Of a DNA stretch of 64,000 nucleotides, positions 49,546 through 59,036 are shown in pieces. Source of the stretch: a virus; the IMG/VR virus record IMGVR_UViG_3300032213_001637, positions 1 through 64,000 of that record. One strand, 5' to 3'. A model generated the notes under the pieces. The model saw nothing but the letters and a program-made list of their open reading frames with translations. It had not been told where the DNA came from and did no database searches. The translations under genes and the position numbers were made by a program. Positions within the stretch are counted from its first letter, which is position 1; each line of letters begins with the position of its first letter.

Positions 49546-50256
49546 ATGAAGATTGCCATTATTACGTTAGCTACTAATAAATACAAATCGTTTTTACACC
49601 CGTTGTGGACATCGGTTAAAACACACTTTTTGCCAAGTGCACAAAAAGATTTTTACTTTTTTACGGATGAAAAGTTAGAATGGTTTGACGACTCAATTAA
49701 ATGGTGTCAAATTGACCATCAACCTTGGCCATACATTACATTAAAACGTTTTGAGTTTATATCATCGTATCTAAAAGAACTAACTCAATATGATTATGTA
49801 TTCTATGTCGATAGTGATATGGAATTTGTAGATACATTAAGTCGTTTTGATATTGGAGATAAAAAATATTACGCTGTTTGTCATCCATCTGTTGTAGCTA
49901 ATTTAAACTTCTGGCCTGTTGAAACCAATTCTAATTCAACCGCATATATTCCAGAACGTCACCGTTGTGTTTACGTTCAAGGATGTGTGTGGGGTGCAAA
50001 AGGAAGTCACATCGAATATATGGTCAGTTTGATGAAGAATAACATCAATATAGATCTTCAGAACGATATCATTGCGGTATGGCATGATGAATCTCACCTT
50101 AACAAATTCATAGTTGATCATCGAACCGAAGTAGCTATTTTGAGTCCTAGTATGGCATATCCAGAACATTGGAATTTGCCTGTAAATAAATTGATGATAC
50201 ATAAAGATAAGAATATGGTTGAGTATCCAAGATTCAAAGGAGCCTCACCAACATGA
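49546..50256 (+). CDS. GT6 glycosyltransferase, ABO/alpha-1,3-Gal-type
   Basis: A 236-residue enzyme of the family that includes blood-group A and B transferases. F-F-T-D near 36-39, H-Q-P-W-P-Y-I-T near 57-64, Y-V-D-S-D-M-E-F near 86-93 (metal D-x-D), and the family hallmark A-V-W-H-D-E-S-H-L-N-K near 179-189 are present, followed by L-S-P near 200-202. Many bacterial GT6 proteins have a metal-independent N-x-N; here it is D-S-D. GT6 genes are known in some cyanophages. Most members add GalNAc or Gal in alpha-1,3 linkage, often onto Fuc-alpha-1,2-Gal. Confidence 0.9.
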   Translation: MKIAIITLATNKYKSFLHPLWTSVKTHFLPSAQKDFYFFTDEKLEWFDDSIKWCQIDHQPWPYITLKRFEFISSYLKELTQYDYVFYVDSDMEFVDTLSRFDIGDKKYYAVCHPSVVANLNFWPVETNSNSTAYIPERHRCVYVQGCVWGAKGSHIEYMVSLMKNNINIDLQNDIIAVWHDESHLNKFIVDHRTEVAILSPSMAYPEHWNLPVNKLMIHKDKNMVEYPRFKGASPT

Positions 50257-51215
50257 AAATAGTTATTTGGGGTCATCCTCTATATTCACATACTCATTCG
50301 TATGTTCATTCTTCATACTACAAAGCATTATCTCATATGGGTCATGAAGTACATTGGTTTCATGACAAAGATTATCCCAAAGATTTTGACTATTCCGATT
50401 GTATTTTTATCACCGAAGGATTTGCGGATCAGAACATTCCTCTAAATAATACAAGTACATACTTTGTAATGTATTGTCCGTCACCAAAAAAGTATTTGGA
50501 AGCGGGTGTTAAACGTTATATTGACGTTAGATGTGTAGCAAAAGATCATAAAGATCACATACACGAATACTCAATAGATAAAACAATAACTCAAAAGGTT
50601 GGTCCATCATGTTATTATGTACCAAAAACCAACCAACAAGTACACATAAAAAACAATTATGTAGATTACATCATTGATGATTTTGATAAGTTTTACTTGA
50701 GTTGGGCAACCAATTTATTGCCTGAAGAATTTAACCTCGACGACGTTTATCTTCCCAGAGAAAACGCAATTTATTTCTGCGGAAGTCTTTCCAATTCAGG
50801 TGTATGTGAAAACATGAGCAATTGGCTTCCATTTATGCAAGAGTGTAAACGTAATAATATCACGTTTTATCACAACGATCCATGGAAAAATCCTTTGTCA
50901 GATGATAAAGTAAAAGAACTTGTTCAAAAATCATTATTGGGAATTGATATTCGTGGACCAGAACACGAAAGAACTGGCATCATTACATGTCGAATATTTA
51001 AAAACGTCAGTTATGGTCATTTGGGATTGACCAATTCCAAAGAAATATACAATGAAATGGAAGGAAATTGTTTATACAATCCAAATCCATCAGAGTTGTT
51101 TAATATTGGTATACGAAACCGAACAAACTATGATTTCATCAAAAAATCAATGTTGTATGTAAAAGAGAATCATACTTATGTGAACAGAATTAATAGTCTA
51201 TTTTCAATTTTATAA
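50253..51215 (+). CDS. GT-B glycosyltransferase-like protein
   Basis: A 320-residue protein with a Rossmann-like start (I-V-I-W-G-H-P) and a second half with L-L-G-I-D-I-R-G-P-E-H-E-R-T-G near 222-236 and C-R-I-F-K-N near 240-245, as in CgeB-type transferases. Donor unknown. ATGA coupled to the GT6 gene. Confidence 0.65.
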   Translation: MKIVIWGHPLYSHTHSYVHSSYYKALSHMGHEVHWFHDKDYPKDFDYSDCIFITEGFADQNIPLNNTSTYFVMYCPSPKKYLEAGVKRYIDVRCVAKDHKDHIHEYSIDKTITQKVGPSCYYVPKTNQQVHIKNNYVDYIIDDFDKFYLSWATNLLPEEFNLDDVYLPRENAIYFCGSLSNSGVCENMSNWLPFMQECKRNNITFYHNDPWKNPLSDDKVKELVQKSLLGIDIRGPEHERTGIITCRIFKNVSYGHLGLTNSKEIYNEMEGNCLYNPNPSELFNIGIRNRTNYDFIKKSMLYVKENHTYVNRINSLFSIL

Positions 51216-51218
51216 TTT

Positions 51219-51824
51219 ATGTTTAGATCACAAGCACATCAAGATCAATTTGCACACAAGATTCTAAATGGAAAACACAATGGTTATTTCGTAGACATTG
51301 GAAGTTGTGGTGCAGTAGATCATAACAATAGTTACTTTTTTGAATCCATCGGATGGAAAGGTATTTGCGTTGAAATCGAAAAAGGATACGCTCCTACATA
51401 TTCATCAAGGACATGTCAATTTATAAATCAAAACGCACTAACAGTTGATTATAAAAATCTATTCGAAAGTCTTTCTTATCCATCTGTGATTGACTACCTC
51501 TCACTTGATATAGACCAATTTAGTACTGACGCTCTTAAATTGTTACCACATGACTCTTATCAATTTAGCGTTATTACTATTGAACATGATGCATACATTT
51601 ATGGAGACACATTTCGTATACCACAACGTGAATATCTAAAAAATCTTGGATATCATCTATTAGGATCAAATGTACGTGTTCCAGATTTACATTTTAAATC
51701 ATTAAGTACATTAAATCATTTGAATAATAATGGGTTTGAAGATTGGTGGGTACATCCTTCTTTGAATAAAAATAATTACTATTTCGAAAGTTCATTTCCA
51801 GAAAATCTAATTGCACAATTGTGA
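51219..51824 (+). CDS. FkbM-like methyltransferase
   Basis: A 201-residue SAM methyltransferase. Y-F-V-D-I-G-S near 23-29 is motif I, W-K-G-I-C-V-E near 46-52 motif II, and S-L-D-I-D near 94-98 a later metal/substrate motif of FkbM enzymes. The N-terminal S-Q-A-H-Q-D-Q-F is typical too. It would O-methylate a sugar residue. The next gene overlaps it with a GTG start. Confidence 0.8.
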   Translation: MFRSQAHQDQFAHKILNGKHNGYFVDIGSCGAVDHNNSYFFESIGWKGICVEIEKGYAPTYSSRTCQFINQNALTVDYKNLFESLSYPSVIDYLSLDIDQFSTDALKLLPHDSYQFSVITIEHDAYIYGDTFRIPQREYLKNLGYHLLGSNVRVPDLHFKSLSTLNHLNNNGFEDWWVHPSLNKNNYYFESSFPENLIAQL

Positions 51825-52759
51825 AATTATTTTTAGTTAACCATAAAGTAAAAAATTGTGGCGTGTACCAATATGGTAAACGTGTTGCATCTATTATTTC
51901 CAAGTCAAAAAACCTAATCGTTCATTATTTGGAAATGGATAACCGAGATGAATTTAAAAAAGAAGTTGATCTGCATAAACCTCAAGTGATTGTTTATAAT
52001 CATCTCACAGGTACAATGCCGTGGGTTGACGGTGAGTATGTTAACCAACTTCGTCAATTGGGAATTAAACAAGGAACTATTGTTCACAATGTTGCGTACT
52101 CTACATTCTTTGATTTTTATCTACACCAAGATCCCAATTATAAACCTAACGAAAACAATTATCGGTTATTGAGACCATTGTTTCAATATACCAACAAGAC
52201 CAATTTAAATCCAAACAAACTAAAGATTGGGTCATTTGGATTCGGATTTGCATCAAAACAATATGAAAGTCTATGTGCGTGTATACGAGACAATTTTCAT
52301 CGAACCACATTTCCAGTTGAATTAAGGTTACATCTTACACATTCACATTTCTGTGAAAATTCCAGAGACATTGAAACGATTAAGTTTGTATCAAATAGAA
52401 TACTAAACAATCCTAATATCACTTTGAATATTACCACAAATTTTATCAGTGATGACGAACTGTTGGAATTTCTTGCCGGTAATGATCTCAATATCTTCTT
52501 CTATCAAAAATATCCAAGTTACAATGGTATATCATCATCCATAGATTACGCATTGTCAGTAAAACGTCCTATTGCGATTTGTCGTAGCAACATGTTTTCA
52601 CACATTTGGAATACAACTCCATCTATTTGCGCCGAAGATTCTTCATTAAAAGAAATAATCAACAACGGTTTTGGTCCTTTAGAACACTATTATAATCAGT
52701 GGTCACATTCAAATTTCATTAAAGTATTCGAAGACAATATTAAAAATGTAGTGTTATGA
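51821..52759 (+). CDS. GT-B glycosyltransferase-like protein, GTG start
   Basis: A 312-residue protein. C-G-V-Y-Q-Y-G near 13-19 is a glycine-loop variant, G-S-F-G-F-G-F near 137-143 opens the second domain, and Y-N-G-I-S-S-S-I-D-Y near 232-241 lies where donors bind. It starts with GTG at 51821, overlapping the previous stop as GTGA; no ATG fits the N terminus. Confidence 0.65.
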   Translation: MKLFLVNHKVKNCGVYQYGKRVASIISKSKNLIVHYLEMDNRDEFKKEVDLHKPQVIVYNHLTGTMPWVDGEYVNQLRQLGIKQGTIVHNVAYSTFFDFYLHQDPNYKPNENNYRLLRPLFQYTNKTNLNPNKLKIGSFGFGFASKQYESLCACIRDNFHRTTFPVELRLHLTHSHFCENSRDIETIKFVSNRILNNPNITLNITTNFISDDELLEFLAGNDLNIFFYQKYPSYNGISSSIDYALSVKRPIAICRSNMFSHIWNTTPSICAEDSSLKEIINNGFGPLEHYYNQWSHSNFIKVFEDNIKNVVL

Positions 52760-53502
52760 TAACGTTGGGAGTTTTAGTTACATGTTATAATGAAGTACGA
52801 GCGGTAGAATATTCCTTAACATATTTCAGGAAAATATACCGCTCTACAAATATTTACCTTACCACCGAAAGTCACGATTCAGACTACAATAGTTTATTGA
52901 ATCTAAATAACATTAGTATCAATCATGTTGACGATACAATGTATTTTATAAAAGAAGTCACAGATCAGAACTTTTTAGAGCCATATTTTCAAGAAAAAAT
53001 ACTATTTGCAACACGATCATTCTTAAATCGTGTCAAACAAGCAATTGAATACTGTCAAAGTGATTATTTGTTATTAATGGATCCTGACACCCTTGTTCGT
53101 GGACCATTATCAATTCCACAAGGAGCCAAGTTATTAGGATCTAGAATAAATTGGGGATTGCCTATGGCGTTGAGAACCATATTGACACAAACACCCGGCG
53201 CAATTGATATTAACTGTTGGGGAGCAACTCCAGCAATAATTCATTGTGATACTTTTTTGAAATCATATAAGTATGTGATGGAACAAGATCCAACCTTTTT
53301 ACCACGTATTGCAAAAACGTTTTATGCTATTTTTGCACATGACGTAATTCTCCCAATTTTATTTGCATTACAAGGAGAGCAAGAAATATTTAATAGTCAG
53401 ATTATCGAGTGTGGTCGATATCCGTATTGGCAACAAACATCACATCCAATAGTACATCAATTTAAATATTTATATGACAACAATCGTAACATCGTTTATT
53501 AA
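52756..53502 (+). CDS. GT-A glycosyltransferase
   Basis: A 248-residue GT2-like enzyme. V-T-C-Y-N-E-V near 8-14 binds nucleotide and L-L-M-D-P-D-T near 105-111 is the D-x-D. C-W-G-A-T-P-A-I near 156-163 may shape the acceptor site. ATGA coupled to the preceding gene. Confidence 0.75.
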   Translation: MITLGVLVTCYNEVRAVEYSLTYFRKIYRSTNIYLTTESHDSDYNSLLNLNNISINHVDDTMYFIKEVTDQNFLEPYFQEKILFATRSFLNRVKQAIEYCQSDYLLLMDPDTLVRGPLSIPQGAKLLGSRINWGLPMALRTILTQTPGAIDINCWGATPAIIHCDTFLKSYKYVMEQDPTFLPRIAKTFYAIFAHDVILPILFALQGEQEIFNSQIIECGRYPYWQQTSHPIVHQFKYLYDNNRNIVY

Positions 53503-53541
53503 CGGTATACTACAAATCGGTGTAAATGTTACATAAAACTT

Positions 53542-54360
53542 ATGAGTAAATTATCTGCTGTATTTATTGGAAATTGTCAAAATTCTGGAATTGTTACTTA
53601 TCTTAAAAAGAACAAAGAATTTGCAGACAATTACGAGGTAAAAATTTACGCAAATTGGGAAATGATTAAAAATAAAGATTCTTTGCCGATCAAAGAATTA
53701 TTAACTGCTGATTTATTTGTGTATCAACCATTACCCGATATATATGGCTGTTATTCTACAGATCCAACCGTCCCCGATTCTTTAATTCACTATTTAAAGT
53801 CATCATGTATTCAAATTTCGTATCCATACGTATTTAACTCAGCATTATGGCCTATATATCAAAAAGGACATGAACAAAATTCTTGGTTTGGAGATAGTGT
53901 TATAAATAAATTGTTATTATCAAAAGCAACTCATGATGATATAATTAAACTATATCAATCAAATCAAATTGATTGGGAATATGAAAATAGGTTCAATGAA
54001 TCAATGTCAATTCTAAAAACTAAAGAAATTATAACCGACGTAAAGATTTCTAATTATATCGAATCAGAATTACAAAATCGTCTTTTGTTTTTAATTCCAC
54101 AACATCCTACAAGCATTATATTTTTAAACATGGTTAATCAAATTTTAACAAAACTAAAAATGAATCAATTAAATGAGGATGTTATATTAGACAAAAATGA
54201 AACAAAATTACCAGACTCAACATATAACAATCCCAATGGAATGTTTCCAATTCACGCATCAGTAATTAATCATTATGGATTAAAAAACTGTGATGGTTAT
54301 GTACTTGATGCAAATCAGTTTTATTTGGATAAACTTATAAAATATATAAATATGTTATAG
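53542..54360 (+). CDS. WcbI-like polysaccharide biosynthesis protein
   Basis: A 272-residue protein. V-F-I-G-N-C-Q-N-S-G near residues 7-16 is the G-N-C-Q start of the WcbI family of capsule acetyltransferase-like proteins, F-V-Y-Q-P-L near 59-64 a second family-like element, and H-P-T near 192 a possible catalytic His. It probably adds a nonsugar group to the glycan. A 39-bp gap precedes it. Confidence 0.7.
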   Translation: MSKLSAVFIGNCQNSGIVTYLKKNKEFADNYEVKIYANWEMIKNKDSLPIKELLTADLFVYQPLPDIYGCYSTDPTVPDSLIHYLKSSCIQISYPYVFNSALWPIYQKGHEQNSWFGDSVINKLLLSKATHDDIIKLYQSNQIDWEYENRFNESMSILKTKEIITDVKISNYIESELQNRLLFLIPQHPTSIIFLNMVNQILTKLKMNQLNEDVILDKNETKLPDSTYNNPNGMFPIHASVINHYGLKNCDGYVLDANQFYLDKLIKYINML

Positions 54361-54383
54361 TATTTACTATTAAAATAATAATT

Positions 54384-55133
54384 ATGACAACAATAGTTAC
54401 AGCGTTATTTGATATTAACAGAAAACAATACGGCGACGGACGGTCATTTGAAAAATATTTAGAATGGCTTCCGGAAACATTATCATTATCTTCAAATTAT
54501 GTTATCTACACTGAAGATAAAGTTGTACCATATATTCCAAAAAAAGATAACATCAAGGTTATAGTTTCATCATTGGAAGAAGTTCCACTATATCACAAAC
54601 ACGATCAAATTGAATCAATACTTAAAAATCCAGAGTATTTAAACAAAATTAAAGATCCTCACCGCGTTGAATGTGTTTTACCGTTATATAACATAATTCA
54701 ATATTCAAAGTTTGAATGGTTAAAACGAACAATCAAAGAAAATCCATTCAATTCATCATACTTTTTTTGGATGGACGCTGGGTGTAGTCGTTTTTTTGAT
54801 AACCTCCCAAACTCTTTTCCCAATCCAGATAAACTTCCACCCAAGTTTTTGATTCAAGGTAATGCCAATACTAATAGAATTGTTATTGACGATAGTTACA
54901 AATGGATGTCAGACTGTGTATTGGTAGGCACGTTCTTTGGAGGTCATTACGAATACGTAACCAAGGTTTCTGATCTCACGTTACAGTTCTTACAAGAAGA
55001 AATGTTGGATCAAAATATGATTAATAACGAACAAATTGCATTAGCTTACATTTGTAAGCGTAATCCATCATTGTTTAATGTATATATACAGTTGAACGGA
55101 CAACACTTACCCGTGTTAAAAATACTTGTATGA
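54384..55133 (+). CDS. YibB/HtrL-like protein
   Basis: A 249-residue protein. V-T-A-L-F-D-I near 5-11, V-I-Y-T-E near 39-43, and F-W-M-D-A-G-C-S-R near 128-136 match the HtrL/YibB family of LPS-locus proteins, thought to be sugar transferases. The D-A-G-x-x-R segment replaces a classical D-x-D. ATGA coupled to the following FkbM gene. Confidence 0.72.
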   Translation: MTTIVTALFDINRKQYGDGRSFEKYLEWLPETLSLSSNYVIYTEDKVVPYIPKKDNIKVIVSSLEEVPLYHKHDQIESILKNPEYLNKIKDPHRVECVLPLYNIIQYSKFEWLKRTIKENPFNSSYFFWMDAGCSRFFDNLPNSFPNPDKLPPKFLIQGNANTNRIVIDDSYKWMSDCVLVGTFFGGHYEYVTKVSDLTLQFLQEEMLDQNMINNEQIALAYICKRNPSLFNVYIQLNGQHLPVLKILV

Positions 55134-55750
55134 ACGAAACATTTTTTGCAGAACATAAAGAGGATCAATTTCTTAGATTAAAATACTTTCCTGATTATAG
55201 TTACAAAGGTACTTTGGTTGAAGTCGGTGGAGCAACTCCCGAGTTTATATCTGTATCTCGTCACTTCACATTAAACGAATGGAGAACAGTTATTGTAGAA
55301 CCAAATCCTACATTTGCTAAACAACACCGTGATATTGGAAATGAAATATACGAATATGCACTATCTGACACTGAGGAAGATGATGTTGATTTTACATTGG
55401 TACATATCACCGGAGGCAATGTCACCGATCACGCATTTTCTTCTTTAAAGATTAAAGACTCATATCAGTCAATATCAAATGGATGGGTGAATAAATTAAA
55501 TAAAACCCAAATTAAAGTTAAACAACGTCGTTTGGACACAATAATTAAAGAAGCGAACATCGAACATATAGACATTCTTTCAGTTGATACCGAAGGTTGG
55601 GAATTAGAAGTTATGAAAGGACTTAGTTTACTTAGACCCAAGGTAATCATGTTGGAAAATCTATTTAATGAAAACTCGTATCGTGAATATATGACCGAAA
55701 GAGGTTATAAGTTTGATACACGAATTAAAGACTGTGACATTTATCTATGA
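55130..55750 (+). CDS. FkbM methyltransferase
   Basis: A 206-residue SAM enzyme. L-V-E-V-G-G-A near 29-35 is motif I, V-I-V-E-P-N-P near 54-60 motif II, and L-S-V-D-T-E-G-W-E near 151-159 the FkbM catalytic/metal motif. It is clearly different from the FkbM-like gene at 51219. Likely sugar O-methylation. Confidence 0.88.
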   Translation: MNETFFAEHKEDQFLRLKYFPDYSYKGTLVEVGGATPEFISVSRHFTLNEWRTVIVEPNPTFAKQHRDIGNEIYEYALSDTEEDDVDFTLVHITGGNVTDHAFSSLKIKDSYQSISNGWVNKLNKTQIKVKQRRLDTIIKEANIEHIDILSVDTEGWELEVMKGLSLLRPKVIMLENLFNENSYREYMTERGYKFDTRIKDCDIYL

Positions 55751-56694
55751 AAATTTCAATTATTGGACCCGGAATTATGCCCATACCTCCTAAAGGATGG
55801 GGTGCTGTAGAATCTCTGATATGGGATTATAATATCGAATTAACCAAACTTGGTTACGATGTGCAAATTGTCAACACACAAAATCGTCAAGAGATTATTA
55901 ATCAAGTTAATCAATATAATCCTGACTTTGTACATCTTCAATACGACGACTTGTTTGATGTGTTACCATATATCAAATGTAAACACAAAGCCGCAACTAC
56001 CCATTATGGCTACCTAGAACAACCACATCGTTACGGTGGATATGCTCGAATCTTTGAAGCATTTCTTCGTGGAGACTTTAACATCATCTGTTTATCAGAA
56101 GGTATCAAAAACGTATATAAAAAATATGGTGCCAATGAAAATAGATTGTACATAGTGTGTAACGGTGCAAGACAAGACATGTTCCGATATACCTCCACGC
56201 CATCTAAACCCGAAAAGAGCGTTTATCTCGCTAAAATCACAGATCGAAAACGTCAGTGGATGTATCAAAACATCAATGACATTGACTTTATTGGCAATAA
56301 GGACGATAATCGGTTTAATTTCTCTCGTCCAAACTATATTGGAGAATGGGATAAGCCTACATTGTATGACAATCTAACCAATTATGCCAACTTGGTATTA
56401 TTGAGTGATGGAGAAGCAGATCCACTTGTGACTAAGGAAGCGTTAATTGCGGGTCTTGGAGTGGTTATTTCAGAATGTTCTGTTGCTAATTTGGACTTGT
56501 CAAAACCATATATTAGTGTAATATCTGAAGATAAAATTTACGATTTAAACTACATTCGTGGCGTTATTGAAACCAACAGACAACAATCGTTGTTACACCG
56601 TGATGAAATTCGTCAATATGGAATTACTAATTTTGCGTGGGAAAACGTTGTGAAACAATATATTAATGTAGTAAATCAAATTATCTCAAAATAA
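55747..56694 (+). CDS. GT4 glycosyltransferase
   Basis: A 315-residue GT-B enzyme. G-P-G-I-M-P-I-P-P-K-G-W-G-A-V-E near 7-22 is the acceptor-side loop. S-D-G-E-A-D-P-L-V-T-K-E near 221-232 is the donor motif with its paired glutamates. A short interdomain region makes it compact. ATGA coupling with the FkbM gene. Confidence 0.82.
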   Translation: MKISIIGPGIMPIPPKGWGAVESLIWDYNIELTKLGYDVQIVNTQNRQEIINQVNQYNPDFVHLQYDDLFDVLPYIKCKHKAATTHYGYLEQPHRYGGYARIFEAFLRGDFNIICLSEGIKNVYKKYGANENRLYIVCNGARQDMFRYTSTPSKPEKSVYLAKITDRKRQWMYQNINDIDFIGNKDDNRFNFSRPNYIGEWDKPTLYDNLTNYANLVLLSDGEADPLVTKEALIAGLGVVISECSVANLDLSKPYISVISEDKIYDLNYIRGVIETNRQQSLLHRDEIRQYGITNFAWENVVKQYINVVNQIISK

Positions 56695-56697
56695 GTT

Positions 56698-57783
56698 ATG
56701 TACGATTATTTAATTGTAGGCAGTGGTATGTTTGGATCAGTGTGTGCAAGAGAACTCACTGATAAAGGTTACAAGTGTTTGGTGATTGAAAAACGCAATC
56801 ATATTGGTGGCAATTGTTATACTGAAAACAAAGATGGTATTAACATTCACAAGTATGGCGCTCACATATTTCACACATCCAATAAAGAGATTTGGGATTA
56901 TATCAATAAGTTTGCGAAGTTTAATAACTTTGTAAATCATGTCAAGGTCAATTATAACGGTCAAATTTATTCTTTTCCGGTTAACATGATGACACTGCAT
57001 CAAATCTATGGAGTAACCACACCAGAACAAGCAAAAAAGAAACTAGATGAAGTTCGTATTCACAATGAAAATCCAAAGAACTTAGAAGAGTGGATACTAT
57101 CGCAAGTAGGAAAAGAAATATACGAAATATTCATCAAAGGATATACCACAAAACAATGGGGAAGACATCCCGTAGATTTACCATCTTCCATTATTAAACG
57201 TCTTCCTATTCGATTTACCTACGATGATAGTTACTATGGACTTGACTATCAAGGTGTTCCTATCGGTGGTTACACTCAAATATTTGAAAAGTTATTGGAT
57301 GGAATCGAAGTACGGTTGAATGAGGACTATCTTCAAAACAAAGAGTCACTTAACAATGTCGCTAAAAAAGTTATTTATACCGGTTCAATTGATGCATACT
57401 ATAACTACTGTTTTGGAAACTTGAACTACAGAAGTCTAAAGTTTGAAACTGAACGAATTGAAATACCGGATTATCAAGGAAACGCAGTTGTCAACTATAC
57501 AGAACTTCATGTTCCATTTACCCGAATTCTTGAACATAAACATTTTGATCCTGTTAATACAAACTTCACCTATATTACACGTGAATATCCAAGAGAATAT
57601 GGTGAAGGACTTGAACCATATTATCCTATAAATGATAAAGTTAATACACCAATATATGAGAAGTATAAAACATTAACTGAAAAAGAATCGAATGTTATAT
57701 TTGGTGGTCGGTTGGCTGAATATAGATACTATGATATGCATCAAGTGATTGGTTCCGCATTACACACCTGTAAAAAACTATGA
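56698..57783 (+). CDS. glf: UDP-galactopyranose mutase
   Basis: A 361-residue FAD enzyme, normal for the family, which converts UDP-Galp to UDP-Galf. V-G-S-G-M-F-G near 7-13 binds FAD, E-K-R-N-H-I-G-G-N near 31-39 is its ribose/phosphate region, K-Y-G-A-H-I-F-H-T near 52-60 is the mutase signature, and F-G-G-R-L-A-E-Y-R-Y-Y-D near 338-349 closes the FAD site. It supplies galactofuranose for the glycan. Confidence 0.94.
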   Translation: MYDYLIVGSGMFGSVCARELTDKGYKCLVIEKRNHIGGNCYTENKDGINIHKYGAHIFHTSNKEIWDYINKFAKFNNFVNHVKVNYNGQIYSFPVNMMTLHQIYGVTTPEQAKKKLDEVRIHNENPKNLEEWILSQVGKEIYEIFIKGYTTKQWGRHPVDLPSSIIKRLPIRFTYDDSYYGLDYQGVPIGGYTQIFEKLLDGIEVRLNEDYLQNKESLNNVAKKVIYTGSIDAYYNYCFGNLNYRSLKFETERIEIPDYQGNAVVNYTELHVPFTRILEHKHFDPVNTNFTYITREYPREYGEGLEPYYPINDKVNTPIYEKYKTLTEKESNVIFGGRLAEYRYYDMHQVIGSALHTCKKL

Positions 57784-58685
57784 AAATACAAATTGTTACA
57801 CACCTTCTTCCCCACGAATTAGATGAATTTGAACGTCAATTGACCGTATTGAGTCAAGAAATGATTGATTGTCATGAAGTTACCTTGGATGTTACATTGA
57901 ATTTGAACACAGTTGATTGGAACAAAACAAAAATTCCAAAGGATTTCTTTATTGAGAAGTTCGAATCATTGTCAAAGTACGTTACTCATACCAGTTGGGC
58001 AAGAAACTACATCTTTGATGTAGATGACCATGGTACTTGTAGAGGGATCAACGACAAACGTCGTAATAGCATACGTAAATACGGTAAAGATGTAGACGCA
58101 TTTATATACTTGGATTCAGACTTGGTATTTCCTCCAGCAACTTTGTCATATTCGATACACTGTGCTACTCAGGTAAAGAACAAATATTATATTATTTCAC
58201 CTCAAATCACCAAAATTTGGGATCAAACATGGGACCATTTGGTAAATCATCAGTTCATTAACAACAAATATGGAAGTGAAAAGACGATCAATCCATATTT
58301 TGAAGTCAACCGTAAATCATATTTGAATCACATCAATCTTATCAAATGTGATCCTACCAAATTTGGTGGTGGATGGTTCAATTTAATTAGTTCCAACCTA
58401 TTAACATTTACAGATATACCCGATGCACTTGGACCCTATGGCGTTGATGATACCTATGTTATGTTCGCGGCTCAAATCATGAAAGTCAATAATATTGATT
58501 TCCAACAATATTTAATGGAACACATTATTGTAGCTGAGAACTATTTATTGAGACACAATTCATACAAAGATTACATAACCTATTTCGAAGACAGAAACAA
58601 CTTCAAAAGCAAGGCGGAGGCATCATTAGGCGACTGCCTAAGAGACTTTGTTAACAAAAACCAATACACATTCAAACATCTATGA
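57780..58685 (+). CDS. GT-A glycosyltransferase
   Basis: A 301-residue enzyme. Y-L-D-S-D-L-V-F near 109-116 is the D-x-D, and G-P-Y-G-V-D-D-T-Y near 220-228 an acceptor/catalytic D-D motif typical of GT2/GT27-like enzymes. It overlaps glf by 4 bp. As the neighbour of glf it may use UDP-Galf, but this is only by context. Confidence 0.75.
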   Translation: MKIQIVTHLLPHELDEFERQLTVLSQEMIDCHEVTLDVTLNLNTVDWNKTKIPKDFFIEKFESLSKYVTHTSWARNYIFDVDDHGTCRGINDKRRNSIRKYGKDVDAFIYLDSDLVFPPATLSYSIHCATQVKNKYYIISPQITKIWDQTWDHLVNHQFINNKYGSEKTINPYFEVNRKSYLNHINLIKCDPTKFGGGWFNLISSNLLTFTDIPDALGPYGVDDTYVMFAAQIMKVNNIDFQQYLMEHIIVAENYLLRHNSYKDYITYFEDRNNFKSKAEASLGDCLRDFVNKNQYTFKHL

Positions 58686-59035
58686 TAAACCTGATAAACA
58701 TACTAAATACTACATTTATTGGAGTTGCATTTTTGGTTGTGTGGTTTCATACAGAAGCGTTTCTTGAATACAGTGGTTTGTTTAAAATGAAACGTCTTTT
58801 TAAAATAGATGAATTTGAAAAAGCACAAGAAAACGATTTCAGTTTAGAATACTTACAGTGGATAAAACAAACCTATCCAAACTTCTTCACTAAACTTGTC
58901 AATTGCCCGTGGTGTATTGGGTTTTGGTTTACCGTATTATCTTCATGGATTTTCTCCACGTTTTACATATTTCCCGTAACTTATGTGTTTACACTTGTTA
59001 TATATTTACTTATCGTAAATAAGTTTTTTAAATAA
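58682..59035 (+). CDS. Membrane protein with CPWC motif
   Basis: A 117-residue protein with hydrophobic segments at about 5-22, 80-92 and 95-113. N-C-P-W-C-I-G-F-W near 73-81 lies at the edge of the second and recalls C-x-x-C-G-F-W small phage membrane proteins (DUF1360-like). Orientation and function unknown. ATGA coupled to the upstream GT. Confidence 0.6.
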   Translation: MINLINILNTTFIGVAFLVVWFHTEAFLEYSGLFKMKRLFKIDEFEKAQENDFSLEYLQWIKQTYPNFFTKLVNCPWCIGFWFTVLSSWIFSTFYIFPVTYVFTLVIYLLIVNKFFK

Positions 59036-59036
59036 T

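Noticed and set aside
58626-58641. TTAGGC-GACT-GCCTAA hairpin in a glycosyltransferase gene
   Set aside because: Six-base stem within coding sequence, no T-run on either strand, and no nearby gene boundary; probably chance.
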